Part shown: positions 35,637 to 44,063 of the stretch, piece by piece
How the letters are laid out: each line of letters starts with the position of its first letter
How positions within the stretch are numbered: the stretch's first letter is position 1
Source of the DNA: Xenophilus sp. Marseille-Q4582
GTDB lineage: Bacteria; Pseudomonadota; Gammaproteobacteria; Burkholderiales; Burkholderiaceae_C
Assembly (NCBI RefSeq): GCF_916700565.1
Contig: NZ_CAKAKO010000004.1
Coordinates: forward strand, 1 to 64,000
Length of the DNA: 64,000 nucleotides
Direction of reading: 5' to 3'
Notes under the pieces: model-generated
The model's database searches: none
Told to the model about the DNA's origin: nothing
Seen by the model: only the letters and a program-made list of their open reading frames with translations
Made by a program: the position numbers and the translations under genes

Positions 35637-36467
35637 ATGAAATCCCAGCCTCCCGTTGCGCGCATGACGCCGCAGGCCACGCCTGCGGTGACCGCGCGCT
35701 GGGAATTCGCGGCGCTCAGCGACGCGGGCCGCGTGCGCCGCAACAACGAGGACGCGATCGCCTTCGACCCCGCCCTGGGGCTGGCGGTGCTGGCCGACGG
35801 CATGGGCGGCTACAACGGCGGCGAAGTGGCCAGCGGCATGGCTATCGCGCTGCTGCAGGCCGGGTTCGGCCGCTGGCTGGCGCATGCGGGCGCTTCGGCG
35901 CCGCCCCGGGCCATGCGCCGCGCCATGCAAAAGAGTGTGGACGAGACCAACCGCGCCATCTTCGAGGCCGGCGCGGCCAACCCCCAGTTGCGGGGCATGG
36001 GCACCACCCTGGTGCTGGCGGCCTTCGGGGCCGACCGGGCCGTCGTGGGGCACATCGGCGATTCGCGCTGTTACCGCTGGCGCGGCCATGACCTGGAACT
36101 GCTGACGCGCGACCACTCGCTGCTGCAGGAGCGGCTGGATGCCGGCGCCCTCACCCAGGAACAGGCGGCGCTGTTTCCCTACCGCAACCTGGTGACACGC
36201 GCGCTGGGCATCGAGCGGCAGGTGGAAGTCGAGGTGGGCGAGCACGGCGCCCAGGCCGGCGATTTGTTTCTGCTGTGCTCCGACGGGCTCAGCGAGATGC
36301 TGGCCGAGCCCGATATGGGCACAATTTTGTCACGGAATGTGTCTTTGGCTCAGAAGGCAACACTTTTGGTTGCAGCGGCGAACGACAATGGCGGCAAAGA
36401 CAACATCTCGGTGTTGTTGGCGCAAGCCGCCGTGGCCGGTGGCCGCTCATCGCAGCAGGGCCATTGA
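35637..36467 (+). CDS. PP2C-type Ser/Thr protein phosphatase
   Basis: This is 276 residues from ATG 35637; an in-frame ATG at 35622 would add five residues, and neither has a strong Shine-Dalgarno. All PP2C metal motifs are present: RRNNEDAIAF (about 33-42), LAVLADGMGGYNGGEVAS (about 49-66), GHIGDSRCYRW (about 138-148), CSDGLSEML (about 217-225) and NGGKDNISVLLA near the C-terminus. It should dephosphorylate Ser/Thr proteins in the cytosol. An FHA-domain gene follows after 49 bp, the standard reader of phospho-Thr, but no Hanks-type kinase is in the window. Confidence 0.92.
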   Translation: MKSQPPVARMTPQATPAVTARWEFAALSDAGRVRRNNEDAIAFDPALGLAVLADGMGGYNGGEVASGMAIALLQAGFGRWLAHAGASAPPRAMRRAMQKSVDETNRAIFEAGAANPQLRGMGTTLVLAAFGADRAVVGHIGDSRCYRWRGHDLELLTRDHSLLQERLDAGALTQEQAALFPYRNLVTRALGIERQVEVEVGEHGAQAGDLFLLCSDGLSEMLAEPDMGTILSRNVSLAQKATLLVAAANDNGGKDNISVLLAQAAVAGGRSSQQGH

Positions 36468-36516
36468 GCGCGGGGCGCCGGCGTCAATACAGAAAGTCGC
36501 GCAGAGGAGTTCGGCC

Positions 36517-37167
36517 ATGCCGAAACTGGTGGTTGCCATCGATGGGGTCGTCCTCAAGGAAGTTCTGCTGGCCAAGGAACGGACCACGCTGGGCCGGCGC
36601 CCCTACAACGACATCGTGATCGACAACCTCACCGTGAGCGGGGAGCACGCCGCGCTGCACTTGATCGACGGCGACGTGTACCTGGAAGACCTCAACAGCA
36701 CCAACGGCACCTATGTCAACGCGCGGGCCGTGAGGCGCCAGTTGCTGGCCCACAACGACGTCATCGAAGTCGGCAAGTACAAGATCCGCTACCTGGTGAG
36801 CAGCGATGCGTCCGCGGCGGCCACGCCCGTGCGCGTGGGCGCTTCGCCCCTCATTTCCTCGCCGGTGCCGCTGGCGGCCGGCAACACTGCGCCCGTGCCG
36901 CTCGGCGGGACGGGCCCGGCCGTCATCCGCGTGCTCAGCGGCGCGGGCGCGGGGCAGGAGTTCACCTTGCACAAGGTGGTCACGACGATCGGCAAGCCCG
37001 GCGTGGCCGTGGCGGCGGTCACGCGCAGGCTGCAGGGCTACGTGGTGGCGCAGGTGGAGGGCGGCACGCTGCTCAACGGCGAAGCCGTTGGCGCCGCGGC
37101 CGTGGCCCTGCAGGATGGCGACTTGCTCGAACTGGGCGGCTCGCGCATGCAGTACGTGCAGGGCTGA
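36517..37167 (+). CDS. FHA-domain protein
   Basis: This is a 216-residue soluble protein. A canonical FHA domain occupies about 20-95: TLGRRPYNDIVIDNLTVSGEHAALHL gives the R, S and H contacts for phospho-Thr, and LEDLNSTNGTYVN the NG loop. A Ser/Pro/Val linker follows. A second region, about 130-216 (AVIRVLSGAGAGQEFTLHKVVTTIGKPG), resembles a degenerate second FHA fold lacking the SxxH motif. It sits between a PP2C phosphatase and a CHASE2 cyclase, so it may link phosphorylation to cyclase activity; that is inference. GAGGAG lies before the start at 36517. Confidence 0.9.
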   Translation: MPKLVVAIDGVVLKEVLLAKERTTLGRRPYNDIVIDNLTVSGEHAALHLIDGDVYLEDLNSTNGTYVNARAVRRQLLAHNDVIEVGKYKIRYLVSSDASAAATPVRVGASPLISSPVPLAAGNTAPVPLGGTGPAVIRVLSGAGAGQEFTLHKVVTTIGKPGVAVAAVTRRLQGYVVAQVEGGTLLNGEAVGAAAVALQDGDLLELGGSRMQYVQG

Positions 37168-37257
37168 GGCGCGCACCGCCGTGGCCCGCCTCTGGCCTGC
37201 GCGCGCGCCTCGGTCGTCGGCGGCTGAAACGCGCTCTGGCGCGGCCGGCCGTCAGCC

Positions 37258-39525
37258 ATGAAATGGCGCCGGCGCCACGCGCCCCGCATCCTTCTCACCC
37301 TGATTCCCCTGCTGCTGGCGCTGGCGCATGCCGGCGGGTGGATGCGCATGCCGGTGGTCGACGCGCTCGACGCCTTCATCTACGACGCCCGCCTGCGCGC
37401 GTCTCAATCCCAGGTGGCCGATCCGCGCATCGTCATCGTCGACATCGATGACGCCAGCCTGCAGCAATATGGCCAGTGGCCGTGGTCCCGCGAGCGCCTG
37501 GCGCAACTCACGCGCGAGCTGACCCAGCGCCAGCGCGTGGGGGTCCTGGGCTTCGACATCATGTTCGTCGAGAACGAACGGAATTCGGGCCACACCGTCC
37601 TGCAGGCGCTGCGGCAGGGAGCCTGGGCCAGCGAGCCTGCGCTGGCCGCCGAGCTGGACCGCCTGGCCCGCCAGGTCGACCACGACCGGCGCTTGACCGA
37701 CGCGCTTCGCTCGCAGCCCGCGGTGCTGGGCTTCTACTTCTCCCAGGCGGCGCAAGCCGGCGGGCAGGGCACGCTGCCGCCCGCCGTGCTGCCCGACGGT
37801 GCGCTGCCCGAGGGGGCCGACCACCTGCCGCGCTGGAACCACTACGGCGCCAGCCTGTCGGAACTGGCGGAAGTGGCGCCGGCCGGCTTCCTCAACGTGG
37901 TGCTCGACCCGCGCGCCGACGGGGTGGTCCGTGCCGTGCCGATGCTCGCGCGCTATGAGCCGGGCGCCTCCAGCGCGGCCGGCGCCGGCTACTACGAATC
38001 CCTGGGCCTGGCCGTCTACAGGCGCTGGCTCCAGGCGCAGCCGCCCGTGGCCGTCACGTCGCCCGCGGACGAAGGGCCGCCGCAGCTTCAGTCGCTGCTG
38101 CTCCAGTCCCCGGCCGGCCTGCGGACGGTCCCGGTCGATCCGTCCGGCCAGATGCTGGTGCCCTATCGCGGCGATGGCGGCCCGCAGGGCGGCATCTACC
38201 GCTATGTGCCGGCGGCGCAGGTGCTGGAAGGGCGCCTGGCCGAAGGGGAACTGGCCGGCAAGGCCGTGCTGGTGGGCACCAGCGCCGCCGGCCTGCGCGA
38301 CTTGCGGGCCACGCCGGTCAACGCCACTTTTCCGGGCGTCGAGATCCACGCCACTGTGCTCTCGGCGCTGCTGGACGGCCGCTTCGTGCACCAGCCGCCC
38401 TATGCCCAGCGCTTTGCGGTGCTCGCATCGCTCGTGCTGATCGGCGGGCTCGCCCTGGCGCTGGCGGGGCTGCCTGCCTCCGCAGCGATGAGCGCGACCT
38501 TGCTGGGCACCGCGGCCGTGGCCGCAGGGGCCCAGGTGGCCTACCTGCGCGAAGGCCTCGTCCTGCCCTTGGCGGCCCTTCTGCTGGGCGTGGGACTGGC
38601 CGTGGCGCTGAACCTGGCCTGGGGCTACTTCGTGGAGGCGCGCATGCGCCGCCAGCTGGCGCGGCTGTTCGGCTCCTACGTGCCGCCGCAGCTGGTGGGC
38701 GAAATGCTGCGCGATCCGGCCCGCTACACCATGCGCGCCGAAAGCAAGGAACTGACGGTCATGTTCTGCGACATGCGCGGCTTCACGCGGCTGTCGGAAG
38801 GCATGACGCCGGCCCAGCTGCAGCCCTTGCTCAACAGCCTGTTCAGCCGCCTCACGGCCGTCATCAGCCGCCACCGGGGCACGGTCGACAAATACATGGG
38901 CGACTGCGTCATGGCCTTCTGGGGCGCCCCGCTGGACGCGCCCGACCATGCCGACCTGGCCGTGCGGGCCGCCCACGACCTGGTGGCCGAGATCGCCGCC
39001 ATCAACCGCGAGCACCTGCGCGACGGCCTGCCGCCCGTGCAACTGGGCATCGGCCTGAACACCGGCGTAATGCACGTGGGCGACATGGGATCCACCCTGC
39101 GCAGGAGCTACACCGTGATCGGCGACGCCGTGAACCTGGCCGCGCGGCTGGAAGGCCTGGGCGAACGCTACGGGGTCAGCATCGTCGCGGGCCCGGGCAC
39201 GCGCGAGAAGGCAACCGCTTACTTGTGGCAGGAGCTCGACCAGGTGCGGGTCAAGGGCCGGCAACAGGCCGTGCGCGTCCACACGCCGCGCGGCCTGCGG
39301 GCCGAAGCCGGCGCCGACTTGATCGCCGAACTGGACCAATGGCAACAGCTGCGCGACGCCTACATGGCACGGCAATGGCCAGAAGTCCAGAGCACCTTGC
39401 AAATCCTGACGGCCAAAGCCGACAAAAAAGTCCTTTACCGCTTGTACGAGCAACGCTTAGCCTTGCTCCTCGCTCAACCGCCGGGCCCCGAATGGGACGG
39501 CACCGAAGAGTTCCAGACCAAATAA
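37258..39525 (+). CDS. CHASE2-domain class III adenylate/guanylate cyclase
   Basis: This is a 755-residue membrane sensor. An N-terminal helix (about 9-24) leads into a periplasmic CHASE2 domain (about 30-340; DPRIVIVDIDDASLQQYGQWPWSR and GVLGFDIMF are diagnostic), then three helices (about 385-465) and a cytosolic cyclase domain (about 495-690). Catalytic motifs are ELTVMFCDMRGFTRLSE with the first metal Asp, DKYMGDCVMAFWGAP with the second, and SYTVIGDAVNLAARLE. The base-specifying residues suggest cAMP, not certainly. The MBL protein just downstream is of the cyclic-nucleotide phosphodiesterase type, so maker and breaker of the signal may be paired. Confidence 0.93.
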   Translation: MKWRRRHAPRILLTLIPLLLALAHAGGWMRMPVVDALDAFIYDARLRASQSQVADPRIVIVDIDDASLQQYGQWPWSRERLAQLTRELTQRQRVGVLGFDIMFVENERNSGHTVLQALRQGAWASEPALAAELDRLARQVDHDRRLTDALRSQPAVLGFYFSQAAQAGGQGTLPPAVLPDGALPEGADHLPRWNHYGASLSELAEVAPAGFLNVVLDPRADGVVRAVPMLARYEPGASSAAGAGYYESLGLAVYRRWLQAQPPVAVTSPADEGPPQLQSLLLQSPAGLRTVPVDPSGQMLVPYRGDGGPQGGIYRYVPAAQVLEGRLAEGELAGKAVLVGTSAAGLRDLRATPVNATFPGVEIHATVLSALLDGRFVHQPPYAQRFAVLASLVLIGGLALALAGLPASAAMSATLLGTAAVAAGAQVAYLREGLVLPLAALLLGVGLAVALNLAWGYFVEARMRRQLARLFGSYVPPQLVGEMLRDPARYTMRAESKELTVMFCDMRGFTRLSEGMTPAQLQPLLNSLFSRLTAVISRHRGTVDKYMGDCVMAFWGAPLDAPDHADLAVRAAHDLVAEIAAINREHLRDGLPPVQLGIGLNTGVMHVGDMGSTLRRSYTVIGDAVNLAARLEGLGERYGVSIVAGPGTREKATAYLWQELDQVRVKGRQQAVRVHTPRGLRAEAGADLIAELDQWQQLRDAYMARQWPEVQSTLQILTAKADKKVLYRLYEQRLALLLAQPPGPEWDGTEEFQTK

Positions 39526-39581
39526 GTCGCTCGCGTTCTTGCTGCGACATCACACACTCAGATTCGGAAAGAGGAGCCTTG

Positions 39582-40400
39582 ATGCAGGTGCGGGTGCTGG
39601 GATGCTCGGGGGCGATCGCCAGAGGCTGTCGCACCACCTCCTTTCTGGTCGACAGCGATCTGCTGGTCGACGCCGGCACCGGCGTGGGCGACCTAACCCT
39701 CGACGAAATGAGCGCCATCGACGACGTGGTGCTCACCCATTCGCACATGGACCACGTCGCCAACCTGCCGCTGATGCTGGACGCCGTGGCCGGCCGCCGC
39801 GCCGGCCCCCTGCGGGTGCACGCGCTGCCGGAAACGATTGCCGCCCTGCGCCAGCACATCTTCAACGACGTCATCTGGCCCGACTTCGAGCGCATCCCGA
39901 CGGCGGCGGCGCCTTTCATGCACTTCCGTCCCTTTGCGATCGGGCAGTGCCTGGAACTGGGCAGCCAGAACGTCAAGCATGTGGAAGTGCTGCCCGCCGT
40001 GCACACCGTGCCGGCCTGCGGCTTCGCCATCCGCCGGGCGGCCGGCGGCCGCCATTGGGTCTTCAGCGGCGACACCGAGCGCAACGCCGCCTTCTGGCAC
40101 CGCGTCAACACCCTCGACGTCGGCGCGCTCGTGATCGAAACCGCCTTCAGCGACCGGGAGCGCCTGCTGGCCGAGCGCAGCCTGCACCTGTCGCCGGCCA
40201 CCCTGGCGTCCGAACTCACGCACATCCCGCCCCACCAGCACTATCCCATCTACATCACCCACACCAAGCCCGCCGAGACCGAAGAGATCATGAGCCAGAT
40301 CGACATGCTGGCCTCGAACCACGAGTTCGCCTTCGACGCGGGCGGCGCGCCCGAGCCGGACATCCGGTGGCTGCAGACGGACGAAATCCTGCGGGTGTAG
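39582..40400 (+). CDS. Metallo-beta-lactamase-fold cyclic-nucleotide phosphodiesterase-like protein
   Basis: This is 272 residues from ATG 39582 with a good GAGGAG before it. The zinc site THSHMDHVANLP lies at about 48-59; further ligands are in VHTVPACGF and FSGDTERN, and a final His in YITHTKPAE. The pattern fits class II cAMP phosphodiesterases (PDE1/CpdP-like) more than glyoxalase or RNase Z types. Its place 56 bp after a CHASE2 cyclase supports cAMP as substrate. It lacks an obvious signal peptide, so it is probably cytosolic. The activity is inferred, not proven. Confidence 0.8.
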   Translation: MQVRVLGCSGAIARGCRTTSFLVDSDLLVDAGTGVGDLTLDEMSAIDDVVLTHSHMDHVANLPLMLDAVAGRRAGPLRVHALPETIAALRQHIFNDVIWPDFERIPTAAAPFMHFRPFAIGQCLELGSQNVKHVEVLPAVHTVPACGFAIRRAAGGRHWVFSGDTERNAAFWHRVNTLDVGALVIETAFSDRERLLAERSLHLSPATLASELTHIPPHQHYPIYITHTKPAETEEIMSQIDMLASNHEFAFDAGGAPEPDIRWLQTDEILRV

Positions 40401-40618
40401 GTGCGCCCTGGCGCGGCGCCCGTTCTGGTCGGCCCTGCAAGCCGCCGTCGGATGACGAGGCCTCTTCCGTCGTGCCTTCCGCCCACTCGCTCAACCGCCG
40501 ACAAAGCGCGGCAGGCTGACAAAAATGTCAGTGACAAACTGCCATCCCAGCACACGTCTTGTCACTCGTTGTAACTTGTGCGTGAACTAATTGGCTAAGA
40601 AAGCCGCGTCCGCGGGCC

Positions 40619-40634
40619 TGGCACGGCGACTGCA
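40619..40634 (+). promoter_or_regulatory. Sigma54 promoter of pilA
   Basis: TGGCACG (40619-40625), N4, CTGCA (to 40634) matches the -24/-12 consensus with the essential GG and GC spaced by 10 bp and one mismatch. Type IV pilin genes are usually driven by RpoN with the PilS/PilR system. Transcription would begin near 40646, about 46 nt before the ATG. The rest of the gap 40401-40618 shows no gene; it presumably holds PilR sites, which I could not define. Confidence 0.8.
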
Positions 40635-40691
40635 AGGAGGAAGCGCGCCGGGGAGGTTCCCGGGCTTTCATCCAAACCTGGAGTAACTCAA

Positions 40692-41135
40692 ATGAACCGT
40701 CGTTCCATCGCACGCAATGTGCAAAAGGGCTTCACCCTGATCGAACTGATGATCGTGGTGGCGATCATCGGTATTCTGGCGGCCATCGCGCTGCCGGCCT
40801 ATCAGGACTACACGATCCGCACTCAAGTTTCGGAAGGTCAGACCCTGATGGCTGGCGCCAAGAATGGCGTGATGGACTTCTGGTCTGAGCGCGGCCGTTT
40901 CCCCGCCACCAATGCATCGGCCGGCATTTCGGCTGCTGGTTCGATCACCGGCTCTTATGTAACGCAGGTGGCCGTGGGTAACAACGGCGTGATTACGGCA
41001 ACGTACGGCAAGAAGGCTAACAGCAAGATTGCTGGTGGCACCTGCCAAATTACTCCGGCAGACGCTGGTGGAAGCGTCACTTGGGCTGGGACTTGCTCGT
41101 TCGCTGACAAGTGGCGCCCGTCGGCTTTCCGTTAA
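40692..41135 (+). CDS. pilA: Type IV major pilin
   Basis: This is a 147-residue prepilin. A basic leader ([13 protein letters not shown]) is followed by the cleavage site [28 protein letters not shown] with E5 of the mature protein. Two C-terminal cysteines (GTCQI and GTCSF, about 118 and 134) would form the D-loop disulfide. The globular part is Ser/Thr/Ala-rich, offering sites for glycosylation. It is expressed from a sigma54 promoter and ends at a strong terminator. The next gene encodes a GT-C type membrane glycosyltransferase, suggesting this pilin is glycosylated. Confidence 0.96.
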   Translation: MNRRSIARNVQKGFTLIELMIVVAIIGILAAIALPAYQDYTIRTQVSEGQTLMAGAKNGVMDFWSERGRFPATNASAGISAAGSITGSYVTQVAVGNNGVITATYGKKANSKIAGGTCQITPADAGGSVTWAGTCSFADKWRPSAFR

Positions 41136-41160
41136 TCGGTTAAGCTGGCTTGAACCAAAA

Positions 41161-41184
41161 GCCCGAGCAATCGGGCTTTTTTTT
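41161..41184 (+). terminator. Intrinsic terminator after pilA
   Basis: GCCCGA, loop GCAA, TCGGGC, then eight T. It would end most pilA transcripts before the downstream glycosyltransferase gene at 41200, giving high pilin and low enzyme levels by partial read-through. Confidence 0.93.
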
Positions 41185-41199
41185 GCTTGTGCCATTTTG

Positions 41200-43206
41200 A
41201 TGGGTAAGTGCTTGCAAACACGATCGAATTTCCAGATCTCCGCGGGGTTGATGGTGGTGGGCACCTGTGGCGCTCTGGTGTGGCTTCTCTACACGCAAGC
41301 GCGCGCCATGACTTGGCAGTTCGATGACCTCATCAACCTGCGTACGCTTGCGGGCGTCAGCACTCATGCCGGCCTGGTGGATTTTGTCTTTGGCGGCGTG
41401 GCGGGCCCGTCTGGACGCCCGCTGTCCTTGCTGACTTTCGTTGCGAACTACGGTGACTGGACAGGCAATCCCTGGGGCGCTTCGCGCTTGAATCTGTTAC
41501 TGCACAGCCTCAATGGGGTACTGGTCTTCTTGATCGCGCGGCGCCTTTTCGCGCGAGTGCCTGGCCAGGCGAGCATGAACGTCTGGCTTGCTGCCGCAAC
41601 GGCCGCGCTGTGGATGCTGCTTCCCATCCATGCCAGCAGCATCCTGATGCCCGTGCAGCGCATGACGCAGGTATCAGCCTTCTTCACCCTGTTCACGCTG
41701 TATGCCTATGTGGCGCTGCGCGCGAGATATGCCGGCACGCCTCCGATTGCCGGCATTTTCTGGCTCAGTCTGTGCGTGGGCACCGGCACACTGTTGAGCG
41801 TGCTGGGCAAGGAGAACGGGGCGGTCACGGCTGCCCTGGTCGCGCTGATTGAACTGTTCTTCTTTGATCGATCCCCTAGCAAGTCCATCGTGCAGCGCGT
41901 GTGGCGCCTGTGGATCTTCGCGGCCCTGCTCCTGGTGCCTGCGGCACTGGCCTATCAGTTGGTCACCGTGTGGGATGGCATCCAGGGCCGCTTCATCCAC
42001 TATCGCGGCTACAGCATGGCGGAGCATGTGGCGACGCAAGCCGTGATCTCGTGGGAATACATGCGGCAAATCCTGCTGCCCCGCGCGGCACTGTTGGGGC
42101 CGTATCACGACGGCCACGCGGTGTATGGGTGGACCATGTGGCAACCCTATGCCGCGCTGATCGCCTGGCTCGCTTTGCTCGGTGCGGGGCTGGCATTACT
42201 GCGCCGCGGCTATGACGCCACGATTCGGCGATTGGGCAAATTCCTGCTCCTCGCCATCGTCTGGTTCTTCGCCTGCCACCAGATCGAATCCACCGTGATC
42301 CCGCTCGAACTGTATTTCGAGCATCGCAACTACCTGGCAGCGCTGGGACCGTGTTTCTTTCTCGTTTCGGCCGGAGGGGCATTGTGGGCTCTTGCGCAGA
42401 AACGAAAGTTGGTTTTGCTCGTGTCTGGCGCTCTGCTGGCTGTGCAGATCTTTGCTTTGCAACAGATCACATCCCTCTGGGGGCAACCGATGCTGGCCAA
42501 TGAAATGTGGGTCATTCACAACCCGGGGTCCACGCGCGCAACGCAGGCCCTCGCCAACGACTACCTCCGTCTCGGATTCAGAGAAGCCGCGCTGAGAATC
42601 AGCGATGAATTCGCTAGGGCCAACAACGCCATTGACGTGGCGATCCAGTTCTTTCCAAAGCACTGTTCCTCGGCCGACGCACACGAACTGCAGACAAGGT
42701 TTGCAGCCATCCAGGCGATGATTCCTTTGACGAAGAGACCGGGAGGCATTCCCACCGGAATTGCCGCAATGGGCAATGCAATAAGAAAAGGTGAGTGCCC
42801 GGGCATTAGCCGGCTAGACTACATCGGCTTGCTGGGCCGCATGCTCGACAACGCTTCTATCCGCTGGAATCCGGCGGTCCGCCATCACCTGAATTACGAG
42901 ATGGCATTGACGCAGATGGAGGAGGGGGATGTGCCGCAGTATGCGGCCTATGCCCAGCGCGCCTTCCTTGATTTCCCGTCATTGTCTGTTGCCCAAGCCG
43001 TCGCGTTGAGCTTGTTTTCGCATGGCGAGTTGGAGCGGGCATTGGAGTGGGTGAACATGGCTTTGGCCAAGGCGCCGAACAAGATGGTTCGAGAGGCTTG
43101 GACAGAGCAATTGGGCAGCCTGCGCAATGCGATGCTGGATGTCCGGCGGCAATTGGATCATGCCTCCATGAAAGTTGAAGAAACCGAAAAGGAGGGTGCC
43201 AAATGA
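41200..43206 (+). CDS. GT-C/TMTC-like membrane glycosyltransferase with TPR-type tail, TfpW-like by position
   Basis: This is 668 residues from ATG 41200, just past the pilA terminator; the open frame to 41029 overlaps pilA and is rejected. About eleven hydrophobic helices fill the first 440 residues. The loop after helix 1 has the acidic motif TWQFDDLINLR expected of GT-C enzymes, and GRPLSLLTFVANY...NPWGASRLNLLLHSLNGVLVF resembles TMTC-type proteins. The C-terminal 220 residues are soluble and helical, TPR-like. Position directly after pilA mirrors tfpW of some Pseudomonas aeruginosa strains, whose product glycosylates pilin. The sugar is unknown. The 3' end overlaps the next gene by 4 bp. 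Confidence 0.75.
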   Translation: MGKCLQTRSNFQISAGLMVVGTCGALVWLLYTQARAMTWQFDDLINLRTLAGVSTHAGLVDFVFGGVAGPSGRPLSLLTFVANYGDWTGNPWGASRLNLLLHSLNGVLVFLIARRLFARVPGQASMNVWLAAATAALWMLLPIHASSILMPVQRMTQVSAFFTLFTLYAYVALRARYAGTPPIAGIFWLSLCVGTGTLLSVLGKENGAVTAALVALIELFFFDRSPSKSIVQRVWRLWIFAALLLVPAALAYQLVTVWDGIQGRFIHYRGYSMAEHVATQAVISWEYMRQILLPRAALLGPYHDGHAVYGWTMWQPYAALIAWLALLGAGLALLRRGYDATIRRLGKFLLLAIVWFFACHQIESTVIPLELYFEHRNYLAALGPCFFLVSAGGALWALAQKRKLVLLVSGALLAVQIFALQQITSLWGQPMLANEMWVIHNPGSTRATQALANDYLRLGFREAALRISDEFARANNAIDVAIQFFPKHCSSADAHELQTRFAAIQAMIPLTKRPGGIPTGIAAMGNAIRKGECPGISRLDYIGLLGRMLDNASIRWNPAVRHHLNYEMALTQMEEGDVPQYAAYAQRAFLDFPSLSVAQAVALSLFSHGELERALEWVNMALAKAPNKMVREAWTEQLGSLRNAMLDVRRQLDHASMKVEETEKEGAK

Positions 43207-44063
43207 TTTTACCGGACGAGATATCGTTTGTGCTGCCGGCCAAGAATGAAGAAGCTGCCGTGGGGCAGACTGTGGGCGGCATCCGCGCGCAGTTTCCCGG
43301 TTCGGAAATCATCGTGGTGGACGACGGTTCCACTGACGCGACTGCCGAGGCTGCGCGAGACGCGGGCGCGACAGTGGTGTCGCATCCCTATTCGAAGGGC
43401 AATGGGGCTGCCATCAAAACCGGAGCGCGTGCAGCGAAGGGAAAGGTGCTCGTGTTCATGGATGCCGATGGCCAGCACCAGCCCCAGGAGGCCTTGGAAT
43501 TGCTGGAGCGCATCGAACAGGGCTATGACATGGCCGTGGGTGCTCGCAGCAAGACGGGGCAAGCCAGTTTCCATCGCGGATTGGCCAATGGCTTCTACAA
43601 CCGCCTTGCCTCATGGATGGTGGGGCAGACGGTGGAAGATCTCACTTCCGGCTTCAGGGCCGTGCGCGCAGACCGGTTCCGCGAATTCCTTTATCTGCTG
43701 CCCAACGGCTTTTCATACCCTACTACCAGCACGATGGCGTTCTTCCGCGCCGGGCATTCGGTGGCTTACGTGCCCATCCATGCGGCCAAACGCATCGGCA
43801 AGAGCCATATCCGTCTGCTGCGCGACGGCGCGCGGTTCTTCCTCATCATCTTCAAGATCGGCACGCTGTTTTCGCCACTGAAGATATTTGTGCCCGTTGC
43901 CGTAGCTATGTTTTTGATTGCGACGGGATGGTACGGCTGGACATGGTGGAGCCAGGGCCGATTCACCAACATGAGCGTGCTGCTCTATACCGGCAGCGTA
44001 ATAGTGTTCCTGATGGGGCTAATTTCGGAGCAGATCACGGCATTGATGTATCGGGGGGAATGA
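43203..44063 (+). CDS. Family 2 glycosyltransferase, dolichyl/undecaprenyl-phosphate sugar synthase type
   Basis: This is 286 residues. A GT2 fold at about 1-215 has SFVLPAKNEEAAVGQTV, IIVVDDGSTDATAE and the metal motif VFMDADGQHQP (about 84-94). Two C-terminal hydrophobic helices (about 228-247 and 257-277) anchor it in the membrane, as in enzymes that load a sugar onto polyprenyl phosphate. Such an enzyme would supply the lipid-linked sugar used by the GT-C protein encoded just upstream, which fits their 4-bp overlap (ATGA). The donor sugar is unknown. Confidence 0.88.
   Translation: MILPDEISFVLPAKNEEAAVGQTVGGIRAQFPGSEIIVVDDGSTDATAEAARDAGATVVSHPYSKGNGAAIKTGARAAKGKVLVFMDADGQHQPQEALELLERIEQGYDMAVGARSKTGQASFHRGLANGFYNRLASWMVGQTVEDLTSGFRAVRADRFREFLYLLPNGFSYPTTSTMAFFRAGHSVAYVPIHAAKRIGKSHIRLLRDGARFFLIIFKIGTLFSPLKIFVPVAVAMFLIATGWYGWTWWSQGRFTNMSVLLYTGSVIVFLMGLISEQITALMYRGE

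Noticed and set aside
37252..39453. Very long minus-strand open frame (733 codons) opposite the cyclase gene
   Set aside because: Composition is His/Gln/Arg/Gly-rich with no domain pattern, typical of the antisense of a high-GC gene; the plus-strand cyclase explains the region.
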